Position numbers and translations under genes: made by a program. This document shows, in pieces, positions 54,747 through 64,000 of a DNA stretch of 64,000 nucleotides. Below the pieces are notes generated by a model. The model was not told the DNA's origin, made no database searches, and worked only from the letters and a program-made list of their open reading frames with translations. The first letter of the stretch is position 1. Each line of letters opens with the position of its first letter. This stretch comes from Agrobacterium salinitolerans (GTDB lineage: Bacteria > Pseudomonadota > Alphaproteobacteria > Rhizobiales > Rhizobiaceae), in assembly GCF_002008225.1 (NCBI RefSeq), contig NZ_MRDH01000006.1, forward strand, positions 1,097,598 through 1,161,597, read 5' to 3'.

Positions 54747-57668
54747 TTACGAGAGTGCGGCTAGCTCACGCAGGGCCGCCGCATCGCGGGCCGAGACGTC
54801 GGGATACTCCGGATCGGACCCGACATCGGTGGTGATGCGCCAGGAGCGGGCGCATTTTGCGCCTTCCGCCAGCTTCTGTTCGACCACGACCTTCGCCACT
54901 TCCGGCAAACGGAAGCCATCGGCCGGGCCTTCATCGCCCACCACCGAGATGGCGGAGGTGATGCAGATTTCGGCAAAATCCTGCCCCTTCAGCGCCGCCA
55001 GAAGATCGGCGTCGGCAATGTGGACGACAGGGGCAGCTTCCAGTGAAGAGCCGATACGCTTTTCACGGCGTTCCACTTCAAGCGCGCCAGTGACGACCGT
55101 GCGGACCTTGCGGATCTTCTCCCACTTCGCTTCAAGCGCATCGTTTTTCCATTCCGCCGGAATTTCCGGGAACTGGACGAGATGCACCGATTCCGCATCC
55201 GGATAGCGCGACAACCACGCTTCTTCCGTCGTGAAGGGCAGCATTGGCGCGAGCCACGATACCAGGCAATCGAACAGCTTGGCGATGACGGACAGGGCCG
55301 CGCGGCGCTTCAGCGACGACGGCGCGTCGCAATAAAGCGTGTCCTTGCGGATATCGAAATAGAAGGCGGAAAGCTCGACATTGGCGAAATCCACCAGCGC
55401 GCGGGCGATCTTTTTGAACTCGAAACCGTCATAACCTTCACGCACGACGCCATCCAGTTCGGACAGGCGGTGCAGCACCAGCTTTTCCAGTTCCGGCAGA
55501 TCGTCATAAGCGATCTCCTCGCCCTCGTAATGGGCGAGCGTGCCGAGCATCCAGCGGATGGTGTTGCGCAGCTTGCGATAGGCATCGACATTGGTCTGGA
55601 TGATGGCCTTGCCGAGGCGCTGGTCATCCCAGTAGTCTGTTGTCATGACCCACAGGCGCAGGATATCGGCGCCCGCGTCCTTCATGACTTCCTGCGGCGA
55701 GACGACGTTGCCCTTGGACTTCGACATCTTCTCGCCCTTCTCATCCATGGTGAAACCATGGGTGACAACGGCGTTATAGGGCGCACGGCCGCGCGTCGCA
55801 CAACCTATGACGAGCGACGATTGAAACCAGCCGCGATGCTGATCGGAGCCTTCCAGATAGACATCCGCCGGCCATTTGAGATCAGGGCGGTCTTCCAGTG
55901 TGAAGGTATGCGTACAGCCGCTGTCGAACCACACGTCGAGAATGTCCATGACCTGCTGCCATTTGGCATGGTCGTGGTCATTGCCGAGGAAGCGTTCCTT
56001 GGCGCCTTCAGCAAACCAGGCATCAGCGCCTTCAGCCTCAAAGGCCTCCACAATCCGTTGATTGACGGCATCGTCGAGCAGAACCTCGCCCTTCTCGTCC
56101 GCGAAAATCGCTATTGGGACGCCCCACGCTCTCTGCCTCGAAAGAACCCAGTCGGGTTTGCTTTCGATCATGGCGCGCAAACGATTCTGACCGGAGGGCG
56201 GCACGAAACGTGTCGCCTCGACTGCACTGAGCGACCGCGAGCGTAGCGTGGTGCCATCGCCCAACTCCGTTTCCATGCTGATGAACCATTGCGGCATATT
56301 TCGGAAGATGACCGGCTTCTTGGAGCGCCAGCTGTGCGGATAGCTGTGCTTCAGGCGGCCGCGCGCAAACAGGTTGTTTTCCGCGATCAGCGCCTTGATG
56401 ACGCGCTCATTGGCATCGCCCTTCTTGCCGTTATCGTCCATGACACGGGCAGCACCGCCTTCGGCCGACGGGCCGAAACCGGGGGCGTCTTCGGTGTAGA
56501 AACCGGCGTCATCGACCGGGAACGGGATTTTGGTATCGATCCCGCGTGCTTCAAGGGTGCGGACGCTGTTCGTCCAGGCATCAAAGTCCTCGCGGCCATG
56601 GCTTGGCGCGGTGTGCACGAAACCCGTACCGGCATCGTCGGTGACGTGATCGCCATCGAGAAGCGGAACCGGAAAGGTGTAGCCAAGCGACGCCAAAGGA
56701 TGGGCGCAGGTGATGGCGGCCAATTCTTCGCTTGTCACATCGCGAACGAACTTGAAGGTCAGCTTCGCCTTGGCAGCAGCCTCATCGGCAAGCTTCCTGG
56801 CGAAGATGAGCTTTTCACCCGGTTGCGGGCCGAAATCGTTCTGCGCGCTTTCGACTTCGAACAGGCCATATTCGACCCGCGACGAAAACGCGATGGCGCG
56901 GTTGCCGGGGATGGTCCACGGCGTCGTTGTCCAGATGACGACTGAAGTACCAAGCAGATCCGTCATAGTGGGACCATCGCGTAGTACAAACTTCACCGGG
57001 AATTTCACCCAGATCATGTCGCTCTCGACATCGTGGTATTCGACTTCGGCTTCCGCCAGCGCCGTGCGCTCGACCACCGACCACATGATCGGCTTGGAGC
57101 CGCGATAAAGCTGGCCGCTCCGGGCGATCTTCAGGAGTTCACCGGCGATGCGGGCTTCGGCGTGGAAGTTCATCGTCGTATAGGGGTTTTCGAAGTCGCC
57201 TTCGATGCCGAGGCGCTTGAACTCTTCCGACTGAACCTTGATCCAGCCGGCCGCGAAGTCACGGCATTCCTTGCGGAATTCGTTGACCGGAACCTCGTCC
57301 TTGTTCTTGCCCCTGGCGCGATAGGCTTCCTCGATCTTCCATTCGATCGGCAGACCGTGACAATCCCAGCCGGGCACGTAATTGGCGTCGTAACCGCGCA
57401 TCTGGAACGAGCGCGTGATGACGTCTTTCAGGATCTTGTTCAGCGCATGGCCGATGTGGATGTTGCCGTTGGCATAGGGCGGGCCGTCATGCAGCACGAA
57501 TTTTTCGCGGCCGGCGGCGGAGGCGCGCAGCTTTTTGTAGAGGCCCATTTCCTGCCAGCGTTTCACCGTTTCCGGTTCCTTCTGCGGCAGGCCGGCGCGC
57601 ATCGGAAAATCCGTCTGCGGCAGATAGAGGGTGGAGGAGTAATCCAGTTTTTCTGCGGTGTCGCTCAT
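54747..57668 (-). CDS. ileS: Isoleucyl-tRNA synthetase
   Basis: 973-aa class I synthetase that charges tRNA-Ile. Signature motifs [12 protein letters not shown] (about 70) and [11 protein letters not shown] (about 620) are intact, with the editing domain between them ([18 protein letters not shown]). The C-terminal anticodon-binding part includes [14 protein letters not shown], one Zn-type Cys remains. The start [12 protein letters not shown] (57668) is preceded by ATG-ATT, so 57674 is an alternative. It precedes the lipoprotein gene and follows ribF in transcription order. Confidence 0.97.
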   Translation of the reverse strand: MSDTAEKLDYSSTLYLPQTDFPMRAGLPQKEPETVKRWQEMGLYKKLRASAAGREKFVLHDGPPYANGNIHIGHALNKILKDVITRSFQMRGYDANYVPGWDCHGLPIEWKIEEAYRARGKNKDEVPVNEFRKECRDFAAGWIKVQSEEFKRLGIEGDFENPYTTMNFHAEARIAGELLKIARSGQLYRGSKPIMWSVVERTALAEAEVEYHDVESDMIWVKFPVKFVLRDGPTMTDLLGTSVVIWTTTPWTIPGNRAIAFSSRVEYGLFEVESAQNDFGPQPGEKLIFARKLADEAAAKAKLTFKFVRDVTSEELAAITCAHPLASLGYTFPVPLLDGDHVTDDAGTGFVHTAPSHGREDFDAWTNSVRTLEARGIDTKIPFPVDDAGFYTEDAPGFGPSAEGGAARVMDDNGKKGDANERVIKALIAENNLFARGRLKHSYPHSWRSKKPVIFRNMPQWFISMETELGDGTTLRSRSLSAVEATRFVPPSGQNRLRAMIESKPDWVLSRQRAWGVPIAIFADEKGEVLLDDAVNQRIVEAFEAEGADAWFAEGAKERFLGNDHDHAKWQQVMDILDVWFDSGCTHTFTLEDRPDLKWPADVYLEGSDQHRGWFQSSLVIGCATRGRAPYNAVVTHGFTMDEKGEKMSKSKGNVVSPQEVMKDAGADILRLWVMTTDYWDDQRLGKAIIQTNVDAYRKLRNTIRWMLGTLAHYEGEEIAYDDLPELEKLVLHRLSELDGVVREGYDGFEFKKIARALVDFANVELSAFYFDIRKDTLYCDAPSSLKRRAALSVIAKLFDCLVSWLAPMLPFTTEEAWLSRYPDAESVHLVQFPEIPAEWKNDALEAKWEKIRKVRTVVTGALEVERREKRIGSSLEAAPVVHIADADLLAALKGQDFAEICITSAISVVGDEGPADGFRLPEVAKVVVEQKLAEGAKCARSWRITTDVGSDPEYPDVSARDAAALRELAALS

Positions 57669-57947
57669 AATCATACCGTTGTTGCGCGCCGTGTCGGTCG
57701 CGCCGTCTCAATTTCAAAGAGGGCAAATACGGAAAGCGCCATGACAAAAGTCATGACAAGCGCCAAAATCCCGGACCTTCCGGCTCGTCAGAGCGGGCGG
57801 AAGGCCGGGCCAATAATTCGGCCAATCTGAGTTTTAAACATCAACCGGTATTGGGACATGGCCGGTTGTTTATGCGGTTTTCCGGCAAAAAGGAAGAGAA
57901 AAGCGACGGCGTTCTCGGCCGGAACAGTGCTAACCGGCCTTACCCGG

Positions 57948-58928
57948 TCAGAACGCGATCCTGGCGTCCAGTTCGCTGAGCGGGCGCACGCCCGATAACA
58001 TCGCCCTCGCCTCTTCTTCATCGCGCCTGATCTGGGCGACGAGCGGATCAAGACCGTCAAATTTCAATTCATCGCGCAGGTGCCCGAAGAAGGAGACCGA
58101 ACAGACCTCGCCATAAAGATCGCCGGAAAAATCGAAGACGAATGTTTCGAGCAGCGCCGCACCGTTTTCGGTGACGGTCGGGCGGTAACCGAAGCTCGCC
58201 ACGCCATCGCGGATCGAACCGTCCGGGCGGCGGAACCGCACGGCATAGATGCCGGCCTTCAGCTCCGTTTCCGGCGCCAGCGCCATGTTGGCGGTCGGAT
58301 AACCCAGCGTGCGACCGAGCTTCTGGCCGCCGATGACTTCGCTTTCCACCGTGAAGCGATAGCCGAGCAGGCCGGCGGCGCCCACCACATCGCCTTCGCA
58401 CAGAAGCGAGCGGATGCGGCTGGAGGAGACGACATCCGCACCTTCGTCGCGGAAGGCATCCACCAGCGTCACGTCGAAACCGTGGCGTTTGCCGGCCGCC
58501 ATCAGAAATGCCGGGCCGCCTTCGCGGCCCTTGCCGAAATGGAAATCGAAGCCGGTGACAACAGCGCTGGCGTGAAGCCAGTCGACCAGAATGGACTGGA
58601 CGAATTCCTCCGCCGAGCGCTGCGAAAATTCCCGGTCGAAGGGATATTCGATGACGGAGCGGAAACCGATGGCCTCGAGAATGCGCGCCTTCAGCGGCGC
58701 GGGCGTGAGGCGGAAGACCGGCGTATCGGGACGGAAGACGGAACGGGGATGCGGCTCGAAGGTCAAAACCAGCGCGGGCACGCCGCGGGCTTCCGCCAGT
58801 TCCAGGGCACGATCCAGCACCGCCCGGTGGCCGCGATGCACGCCGTCGAAATTGCCGATGGCGATGACGCCGCCGCGAAGGGCTTCCGGCAGCGGCTCCT
58901 TTTTTTCATTGCGGTGAAAGACGGTCAT
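57948..58928 (-). CDS. ribF: Bifunctional riboflavin kinase/FAD synthetase
   Basis: 326-aa enzyme making FMN and FAD from riboflavin. N-terminal FAD synthetase nucleotidyltransferase motif is IGNFDGVHRGHRAVL; the C-terminal riboflavin kinase domain starts near GRTLGYPTANMAL, with GVASFGYRPTV and LETFVFDFSGDLYG. The start MTVFHRNEKKEPLPE fits family length. It lies upstream of ileS on the same strand. I see no FMN riboswitch in its leader. Confidence 0.95.
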   Translation of the reverse strand: MTVFHRNEKKEPLPEALRGGVIAIGNFDGVHRGHRAVLDRALELAEARGVPALVLTFEPHPRSVFRPDTPVFRLTPAPLKARILEAIGFRSVIEYPFDREFSQRSAEEFVQSILVDWLHASAVVTGFDFHFGKGREGGPAFLMAAGKRHGFDVTLVDAFRDEGADVVSSSRIRSLLCEGDVVGAAGLLGYRFTVESEVIGGQKLGRTLGYPTANMALAPETELKAGIYAVRFRRPDGSIRDGVASFGYRPTVTENGAALLETFVFDFSGDLYGEVCSVSFFGHLRDELKFDGLDPLVAQIRRDEEEARAMLSGVRPLSELDARIAF

Positions 58929-58975
58929 GGCAATCGATCCATTCCTGCGCCAGCTATTCCTTAGCCGAGACGGCT

Positions 58976-59824
58976 TCAAGCAAGACGGGGCATCCACCAG
59001 CCGGGAGCAGCACCCTGCCCCTTGAGATAGGCGTTGAGAAGCGCCTCGTCCGTCTGGCCGTTCAGCGTATATTCGGCGGCGTGAATGCCGCCGCTGATAT
59101 AAAGAAGGTTTAGGCCGCTCGCAATCGCGCCCTTCACATCCGTCGGCATGCCGTCGCCGATGGCGAGCACGCGGTCCTTGGCGAAGGCGCCGCGCACTTC
59201 CTTGGCCGCCGCAAGGCAGGCCTCATAGATCGGCGCATGCGGTTTGCCGGCAATGCGGACTTCGCCGCCGAGCTGTTCGTAATAGGCCGCCATGGCGCCG
59301 GCGCAGGGAATGATGCGCTCGCCGCGCTCCACCACAAGATCGGGGTTGGCGCAGATCATCGGTGCATTGCGGGCGATGAAGCCCTTGAGCATTTCGGTAT
59401 AATCTTCCGGCGTTTCCGTCTCGTCGTCGAAAAAGCCGGTGCAGACCACGGACTGCGCTTGTGTCTCGCCAACGACGTCAACATCAAGGCCTTCCAGCAG
59501 CGGCATGTCGCGCTCGGGGCCAAGCAGGAAGACCTTTTTCGGGCCTTCCGCAATCAGTCCGCGGGTCACGTCGCCAGAGGTGATGATCCGATCATAAGCC
59601 TCATCCGGCACGCCGAGAACACGAAGCTGGGCGATGACGCCGGGAGCGGGGCGCGGCGAATTGGTGATGAGCACCACCGTCTTGCCAGCCTTGCGCGCTT
59701 CGTGCAGCGCAACTGCCGCATCCGGAAAGGCGCTGACGCCATTGTGCAGCACGCCCCAGACATCCGAAAGAATAACGTCGAACCCAGCCGTGATTTCGCC
59801 GAGAGTGAGAATGCGATGGGCCAT
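58976..59824 (-). CDS. HAD-superfamily class IIA hydrolase
   Basis: The start MAHRILTLGEITAGF gives 282 aa and has a GGAAAG site. Motifs are FDVILSDVWGVLHNG (nucleophile Asp region), LITNSPRPAPGV, and the Cap-domain plus IGDGMPTDVKGAIASGLN near the end. This fits the class IIA group (TIGR01459-type) related to NagD phosphatases. It lies 47 bp upstream of ribF, likely one operon with it, and could act on a flavin or sugar phosphate. The substrate is unknown. Confidence 0.9.
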   Translation of the reverse strand: MAHRILTLGEITAGFDVILSDVWGVLHNGVSAFPDAAVALHEARKAGKTVVLITNSPRPAPGVIAQLRVLGVPDEAYDRIITSGDVTRGLIAEGPKKVFLLGPERDMPLLEGLDVDVVGETQAQSVVCTGFFDDETETPEDYTEMLKGFIARNAPMICANPDLVVERGERIIPCAGAMAAYYEQLGGEVRIAGKPHAPIYEACLAAAKEVRGAFAKDRVLAIGDGMPTDVKGAIASGLNLLYISGGIHAAEYTLNGQTDEALLNAYLKGQGAAPGWWMPRLA

Positions 59825-60072
59825 GAGATGCTTTCCGGATGCTAGAAAAGGGTGAGCGTCACATCGCAAAGCGGGACGCCAATGGCAAGGAAAAAAGCGC
59901 CGCCAGGGCGGTCTTTGACCCGCCTGACGCAGCATGAACACAAATACCCCCTAGATACGATGCGGCCGCAACCCGCGAAAAGAATGTCGTCGCGGCGCCT
60001 GCCCGCACATGGGAAATTTCTGTCATGGAACGCTGATAACCATAAGCCATGAAATTTTTCAGACAGGGCGTT

Positions 60073-60104
60073 CTTGACTCCGGCAGAAGCCCTCCTTATC
60101 TCGG
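60073..60104 (+). promoter_or_regulatory. RpoH (sigma32) promoter of groESL
   Basis: CTTGAC-N16-CTTATCTCGG matches the alphaproteobacterial RpoH consensus (CTTGAC-N16/17-CYTATNTNNG) exactly. It lies 6 bp before CIRCE and about 90 bp before groES. Confidence 0.85.
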
Positions 60105-60109
60105 TTCCG

Positions 60110-60136
60110 CTGGCACTCGATAAACGAGAGTGCTAA
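60110..60136 (+). promoter_or_regulatory. CIRCE element (HrcA operator)
   Basis: CTGGCACTC-N9-GAGTGCTAA: the right arm is perfect against the consensus TTAGCACTC-N9-GAGTGCTAA, the left arm differs at two bases. Known to bind HrcA repressor. Confidence 0.92.
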
Positions 60137-60191
60137 CACCCATCAGGCGAGTGCAAAAACTCGCGCAGTCATTTGATCGAGGGATTAGACA

Positions 60192-60488
60192 ATGACAAGC
60201 ACCAACTTCCGCCCGCTTCACGATCGCGTCGTCGTTCGTCGCGTTGAGTCCGAAGAAAAGACCAAGGGCGGCATCATCATTCCCGATACCGCCAAGGAAA
60301 AGCCGCAGGAAGGCGAAATCGTCGCCGTCGGTTCCGGCGCACGCGATGAGTCCGGCAAGGTCGTCGCTCTCGACGTCAAGGCTGGCGACCGGGTTCTGTT
60401 CGGCAAGTGGTCGGGCACCGAAGTCAAGCTCAACGGCGAAGACCTTCTGATCATGAAGGAAGCCGACATCATGGGCATCATCGGCTGA
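60192..60488 (+). CDS. groES: Co-chaperonin GroES
   Basis: 98-aa lid of the GroEL chamber. [18 protein letters not shown] and [22 protein letters not shown] (mobile loop) match the family. A GAGGGATTA site precedes the ATG. Regulated by RpoH promoter and CIRCE just upstream, as known in Agrobacterium. Confidence 0.98.
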   Translation: MTSTNFRPLHDRVVVRRVESEEKTKGGIIIPDTAKEKPQEGEIVAVGSGARDESGKVVALDVKAGDRVLFGKWSGTEVKLNGEDLLIMKEADIMGIIG

Positions 60489-60513
60489 TTTCGGCCAACC
60501 CATCCTTCCTTAA

Positions 60514-62196
<1,683 letters not shown>

Positions 62197-62218
62197 TCAG
62201 TCCTGTCACCGGAATTAA

Positions 62219-62250
62219 GAAAGGGCGGTCTTCGGATCGCCCTTTTTCTT
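62219..62250 (+). terminator. Terminator of groESL
   Basis: AAGGGCGGTC, tetraloop TTCG, GATCGCCCTT, then a run of T with one C. Directly after the groEL stop. Confidence 0.92.
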
Positions 62251-62299
62251 TGCCGGTACCTACGTGATTGACGGAAGGCGGCGCAGCTTAACGGCCTCA

Positions 62300-62320
62300 T
62301 CCTTGGGCCGTCCCCAAGGA
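62300..62320. ncRNA. Hairpin 1 of a related pair downstream of groEL
   Basis: TCCTTGGG-CCGTC-CCCAAGGA, a perfect 8-bp stem. It differs from hairpin 2 by a compensatory base pair. Whether it is part of a transcribed RNA is not known. Confidence 0.4.
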
Positions 62321-62355
62321 TATAATCACATCCAATAAAATCAGTCGTTTGCAGG

Positions 62356-62376
62356 TTCTTGGGCCTCTCCCAAGAA
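62356..62376. ncRNA. Hairpin 2 of a related pair downstream of groEL
   Basis: TTCTTGGG-CCTCT-CCCAAGAA, a perfect 8-bp stem, 56 bp after hairpin 1. Confidence 0.4.
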
Positions 62377-62406
62377 GGACGTCGACGCTCTCGCGAGAGA
62401 TGCCAC

Positions 62407-62631
62407 ATGGAATCAACAGGTTGCACAATTCTTAAGGCCGCAGGAGGAGAAGTTCGTGTATTGTCCCGTTTTGGAACAGGCGTGATTTTATCCGGCTATT
62501 TTTTGCAGCCCTATGCAATAATGGGGCACATTCACCAGCGAATCACCACCCCATACGGGGCCGACCTCAACTCGGACCGTCTTATAAGTGCGCTGTTTAG
62601 TTGTACTTTTTCGCATGCCTCACGATTTTGA
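62407..62631 (+). CDS. Doubtful small ORF
   Basis: 74 aa starting MESTGCTILKAAGG with GAGAG eight bases ahead; the GAGAG is part of the CTCTCGCGAGAG palindrome and could be hidden in a stem. It has a hydrophobic middle (TGVILSGYFLQPYAIMG). No family likeness. Listed because of the spacing only. Confidence 0.2.
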   Translation: MESTGCTILKAAGGEVRVLSRFGTGVILSGYFLQPYAIMGHIHQRITTPYGADLNSDRLISALFSCTFSHASRF

Positions 62632-62857
62632 AGAAGAAATACATAATATTTTTGATTTTCTCACTGAGTGGTTGTTGTAGGTAGTGGAAAATAAACTATA
62701 AGTCAGCCCCCGTAAGGGTTCCGCGCCGAGGCGGCCACGCATTGAAGGGGTTTCGATGTATGGCAAATATGCTCGACTGCGGGGGGCGGTAAGGGTTCAA
62801 CCTAGCAGTGGCGCTTGAAGCGACGGTGCTGGCACGTGTTCATGCGGGGGGCGCGAT

Positions 62858-63277
62858 TTGTTTGAAATATCAAGACGCAACGATGCTCTGCCTGCGGCGG
62901 TAACAACCACGCCCGATCCCCGGACCCTGTCGCATTTCTTCATGTCGGAGGAGTGGAGCAGCGATCTTTCGAGCGGCGTCATCCGGCTCGGCGAACATGC
63001 GTCATTTATGCACGGCCTGCCGCCGGGCGAGTGCGGATTGCTCAGCCTTGTCCGCTGTTACGACCGCGCAGACCACGCCCGCGTGCTGGAACTTTTCGAG
63101 CAGGTTTCCACCGCGCCCTCACGTTTCTGTTTTTCAACCGGCCTTTCCATCTTGCCGGCGATGCGGCAGCCGGTCATCTGCATGGGTGAATCTTCCGGCT
63201 TCGAAAAAGGCCAGCAAGGGCGCATAACCGGACTTTTCCTGTTTCCGCGCTTTGAGGATATTCGCTTCGCCGCCTGA
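62858..63277 (+). CDS. Small PAS-like protein of unknown function
   Basis: 139 aa from a TTG start after a G-rich site. The order resembles a minimal PAS fold (WSSDLSSGVIRLGEHASFMHGL, then YDRADHARVLELFEQV, PSRFCFSTGLSI) as seen in PAS_3-type sensors. No output domain follows. A free-standing sensor or degenerate protein is possible. The base composition is normal for this genome. Confidence 0.5.
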   Translation: MFEISRRNDALPAAVTTTPDPRTLSHFFMSEEWSSDLSSGVIRLGEHASFMHGLPPGECGLLSLVRCYDRADHARVLELFEQVSTAPSRFCFSTGLSILPAMRQPVICMGESSGFEKGQQGRITGLFLFPRFEDIRFAA

Positions 63278-63315
63278 ACATAATCCGGATAGACACCCGA
63301 GACCGTTCACAAAAT

Positions 63316-63332
63316 GAAGACGATTTGTCTTC
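63316..63332. promoter_or_regulatory. Palindrome upstream of doxX
   Basis: GAAGAC-N5-GTCTTC, 98 bp before the DoxX start. Candidate operator; no factor known. Confidence 0.35.
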
Positions 63333-63429
63333 TATTGTTCATCTTTATGGGCGGATGATTTTCGGTCATTGATATCTCCAGACATTGCAGTTCAACCGGC
63401 GACACGCCGATTATTTACCGGAGATATCC

Positions 63430-63876
63430 ATGTCCACCAGCCAGAACGTTCTCGTTCTCATCGCCCGTCTTCTGCTTTCCTTCATCTTCATCACCTCGGG
63501 CTTCAGCAAGCTCGTCGATCCGGCCGGCACGGCCGGCATGATCAACGGTGCCGGCCTGCCCGCCGCAACCGCGCTTGCCTATATTGCAGGCCTGTTCGAA
63601 CTCGTCGCCGGCCTTGCCATTCTCGCTGGTTTCCAGACCAAGATCGCTGCCTGGGCGCTTGCCGTTTTCTGCATCTTCACCGGTCTGGTTTTCCACAGCG
63701 GCACCGTTGCCGTTCCTGGCTGGCCTGAGCCGGCTCTTGGCTGGATCAACACGCTGAACGGCATCATGATGGTCAAGAACATCACCCTTGCCGGCGCTTA
63801 CATCCTGCTTGCCGCCTTCGGCGCTGGCGCCTATTCCGTCGACGCCAAGCGCGGCGCGGCTGTCGCCCACGCATAA
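63430..63876 (+). CDS. DoxX family membrane protein
   Basis: The start MSTSQNVLVLIARLLLSFIF gives 148 aa with a GGAGATATC site. Four membrane helices are seen. DoxX family members are often linked to redox stress or quinone/thiosulfate pathways; FITSGFSKLVDPAGTAG and GLAILAGFQTKIAAWAL are typical. It stands alone here. Confidence 0.92.
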   Translation: MSTSQNVLVLIARLLLSFIFITSGFSKLVDPAGTAGMINGAGLPAATALAYIAGLFELVAGLAILAGFQTKIAAWALAVFCIFTGLVFHSGTVAVPGWPEPALGWINTLNGIMMVKNITLAGAYILLAAFGAGAYSVDAKRGAAVAHA

Positions 63877-63891
63877 GCGAAACCGATTACC

Positions 63892-63922
63892 AAAAAAAAA
63901 GCCGCCGGATCACTCCGGCGGC
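63892..63922 (-). terminator. Terminator for a leftward gene beyond the window, near doxX end
   Basis: GCCGCCGGA-TCAC-TCCGGCGGC with nine A residues on its left, which is a U-tract on the minus strand. It probably serves a gene entering from the right, and may also act on doxX. Confidence 0.8.
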
Positions 63923-63935
63923 TCAGACTGCTGAC

Positions 63936-63961
63936 AAACCCCTGGCGTGAGCTGGGGGTTT
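63936..63961. terminator. Second stem-loop at the right edge
   Basis: AAACCCC pairs with GGGGTTT around a short loop; weak U-tract. Adjacent to the stronger terminator to its left. Confidence 0.45.
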
Positions 63962-64000
63962 ATGATTCATTGGGACATGTTGAAGAAACCTGCTCCTGAA

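Larger units (their letters stand above)
59825..60191. other. Divergent regulatory region, HAD-IIA / groES
   Basis: 367 bp with no gene. It holds the groES RpoH promoter (60073-60104) and CIRCE (60110-60136). The left half serves the divergent HAD-IIA gene. Confidence 0.6.
62197..62857. other. Gene-poor 0.66-kb region downstream of groEL
   Basis: Beyond the groEL terminator this stretch has two related hairpins (62300-62320, 62356-62376), a small palindrome (62388-62399), a doubtful ORF (62407-62631), and an AT-rich part around 62630-62700. GTAAGGGTTC occurs twice (62712, 62789). No recognised gene. Confidence 0.5.

Noticed and set aside
62615..62680. 21-codon AT-rich mini-ORF (MPHDFEEEIHN...)
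   Set aside because: No ribosome site and too short to support; possible chance frame in an AT-rich gap.
62712..62798. GTAAGGGTTC repeated 77 bp apart as a regulatory pair
   Set aside because: Only two ten-base copies with different surroundings; too little to support a site.

Overview
The window reads as core chromosome of an alphaproteobacterium of the order Rhizobiales, most likely Agrobacterium (A. fabrum/tumefaciens complex). This rests on high GC coding sequence, BA14K-type secreted proteins, DUF2093 and DUF4170 neighbours of lpxK/waaA, a split ATP synthase F0 operon encoding both b and b' subunits, a groESL operon with both an RpoH-type promoter and a CIRCE element, a GTTC-N7-GTTC LexA box, and a TTAA-N7-TTAA CtrA box. 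I see no rRNA or tRNA gene, no CRISPR array, and no transposase or phage gene. Species assignment is inference from gene content.

Layout. 1-9.9 kb: a chemoreceptor, divergent from two RNA methyltransferases (tlyA and a TRAM/TrmA-family enzyme); a short secreted protein; a composite inverted repeat; an acyl-CoA dehydrogenase/enoyl-CoA hydratase operon behind a LiuR-like palindrome; a CorA/ZntB transporter; two BA14K-like secreted proteins. 10-16 kb: a two-component Rieske monooxygenase resembling glycine-betaine demethylase, a hypothetical, a Sua5-type threonylcarbamoyl-AMP synthase, a D-2-hydroxyacid dehydrogenase flavoprotein and a GT2-like protein. 16.6-24.7 kb: a radical SAM protein behind a LexA box, rnhB, an S41-like peptidase, the ATP synthase F0 operon (atpI-B-E-b'-b) and a SleB-type hydrolase. 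24.8-31.4 kb: kup and corA ion transporters, an Mrp/ApbC ATPase, and an unusual pair of a LuxR-type solo and a cytosolic NrtA/NasS-like binding protein. 31.5-35.7 kb: an IclR-regulated De Ley-Doudoroff-type sugar-acid operon (SDR dehydrogenase, dgoK, dgoA, lactonase). 35.8-39 kb: a PAS-PAS-REC-REC protein and a GGDEF/EAL protein. 39.3-47.6 kb: mutL, DUF2093, and the lipid A/Kdo cluster (lpxK, HAD phosphatase, waaA, DUF4170, CysQ-like phosphatase), then pmbA. 47.7-60 kb: a CPA2 antiporter, a second composite inverted repeat, a patatin-like lipase, rsmD, an RluB-type pseudouridine synthase with a repetitive tail, tadA, a lipoprotein, ileS, ribF and a HAD-IIA hydrolase. 60-64 kb: groES-groEL, a 0.66 kb gene-poor stretch with paired hairpins, a small PAS-like protein and a DoxX protein.

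Several groups form pathways or complexes. The F0 genes make the membrane sector of ATP synthase. lpxK/waaA build lipid A-Kdo. The rsmD, rluB, tlyA, TrmA-like, tadA, Sua5 and ileS genes modify or charge RNA. The dgo operon degrades a sugar acid to pyruvate plus glyceraldehyde-3-phosphate, with the dehydratase step not encoded here.

No single dramatic unknown system is evident. The most interesting leads are the LuxR-solo/NrtA-like pair, the LexA box in front of the radical SAM gene, the tandem-repeat RNA-binding-like tail of the pseudouridine synthase, the two compensatory hairpins downstream of groEL, and an Mrp protein lacking its CxxC motif. Start codons were moved from the longest ORF when a Shine-Dalgarno match or family length argued for it; this is stated per gene.
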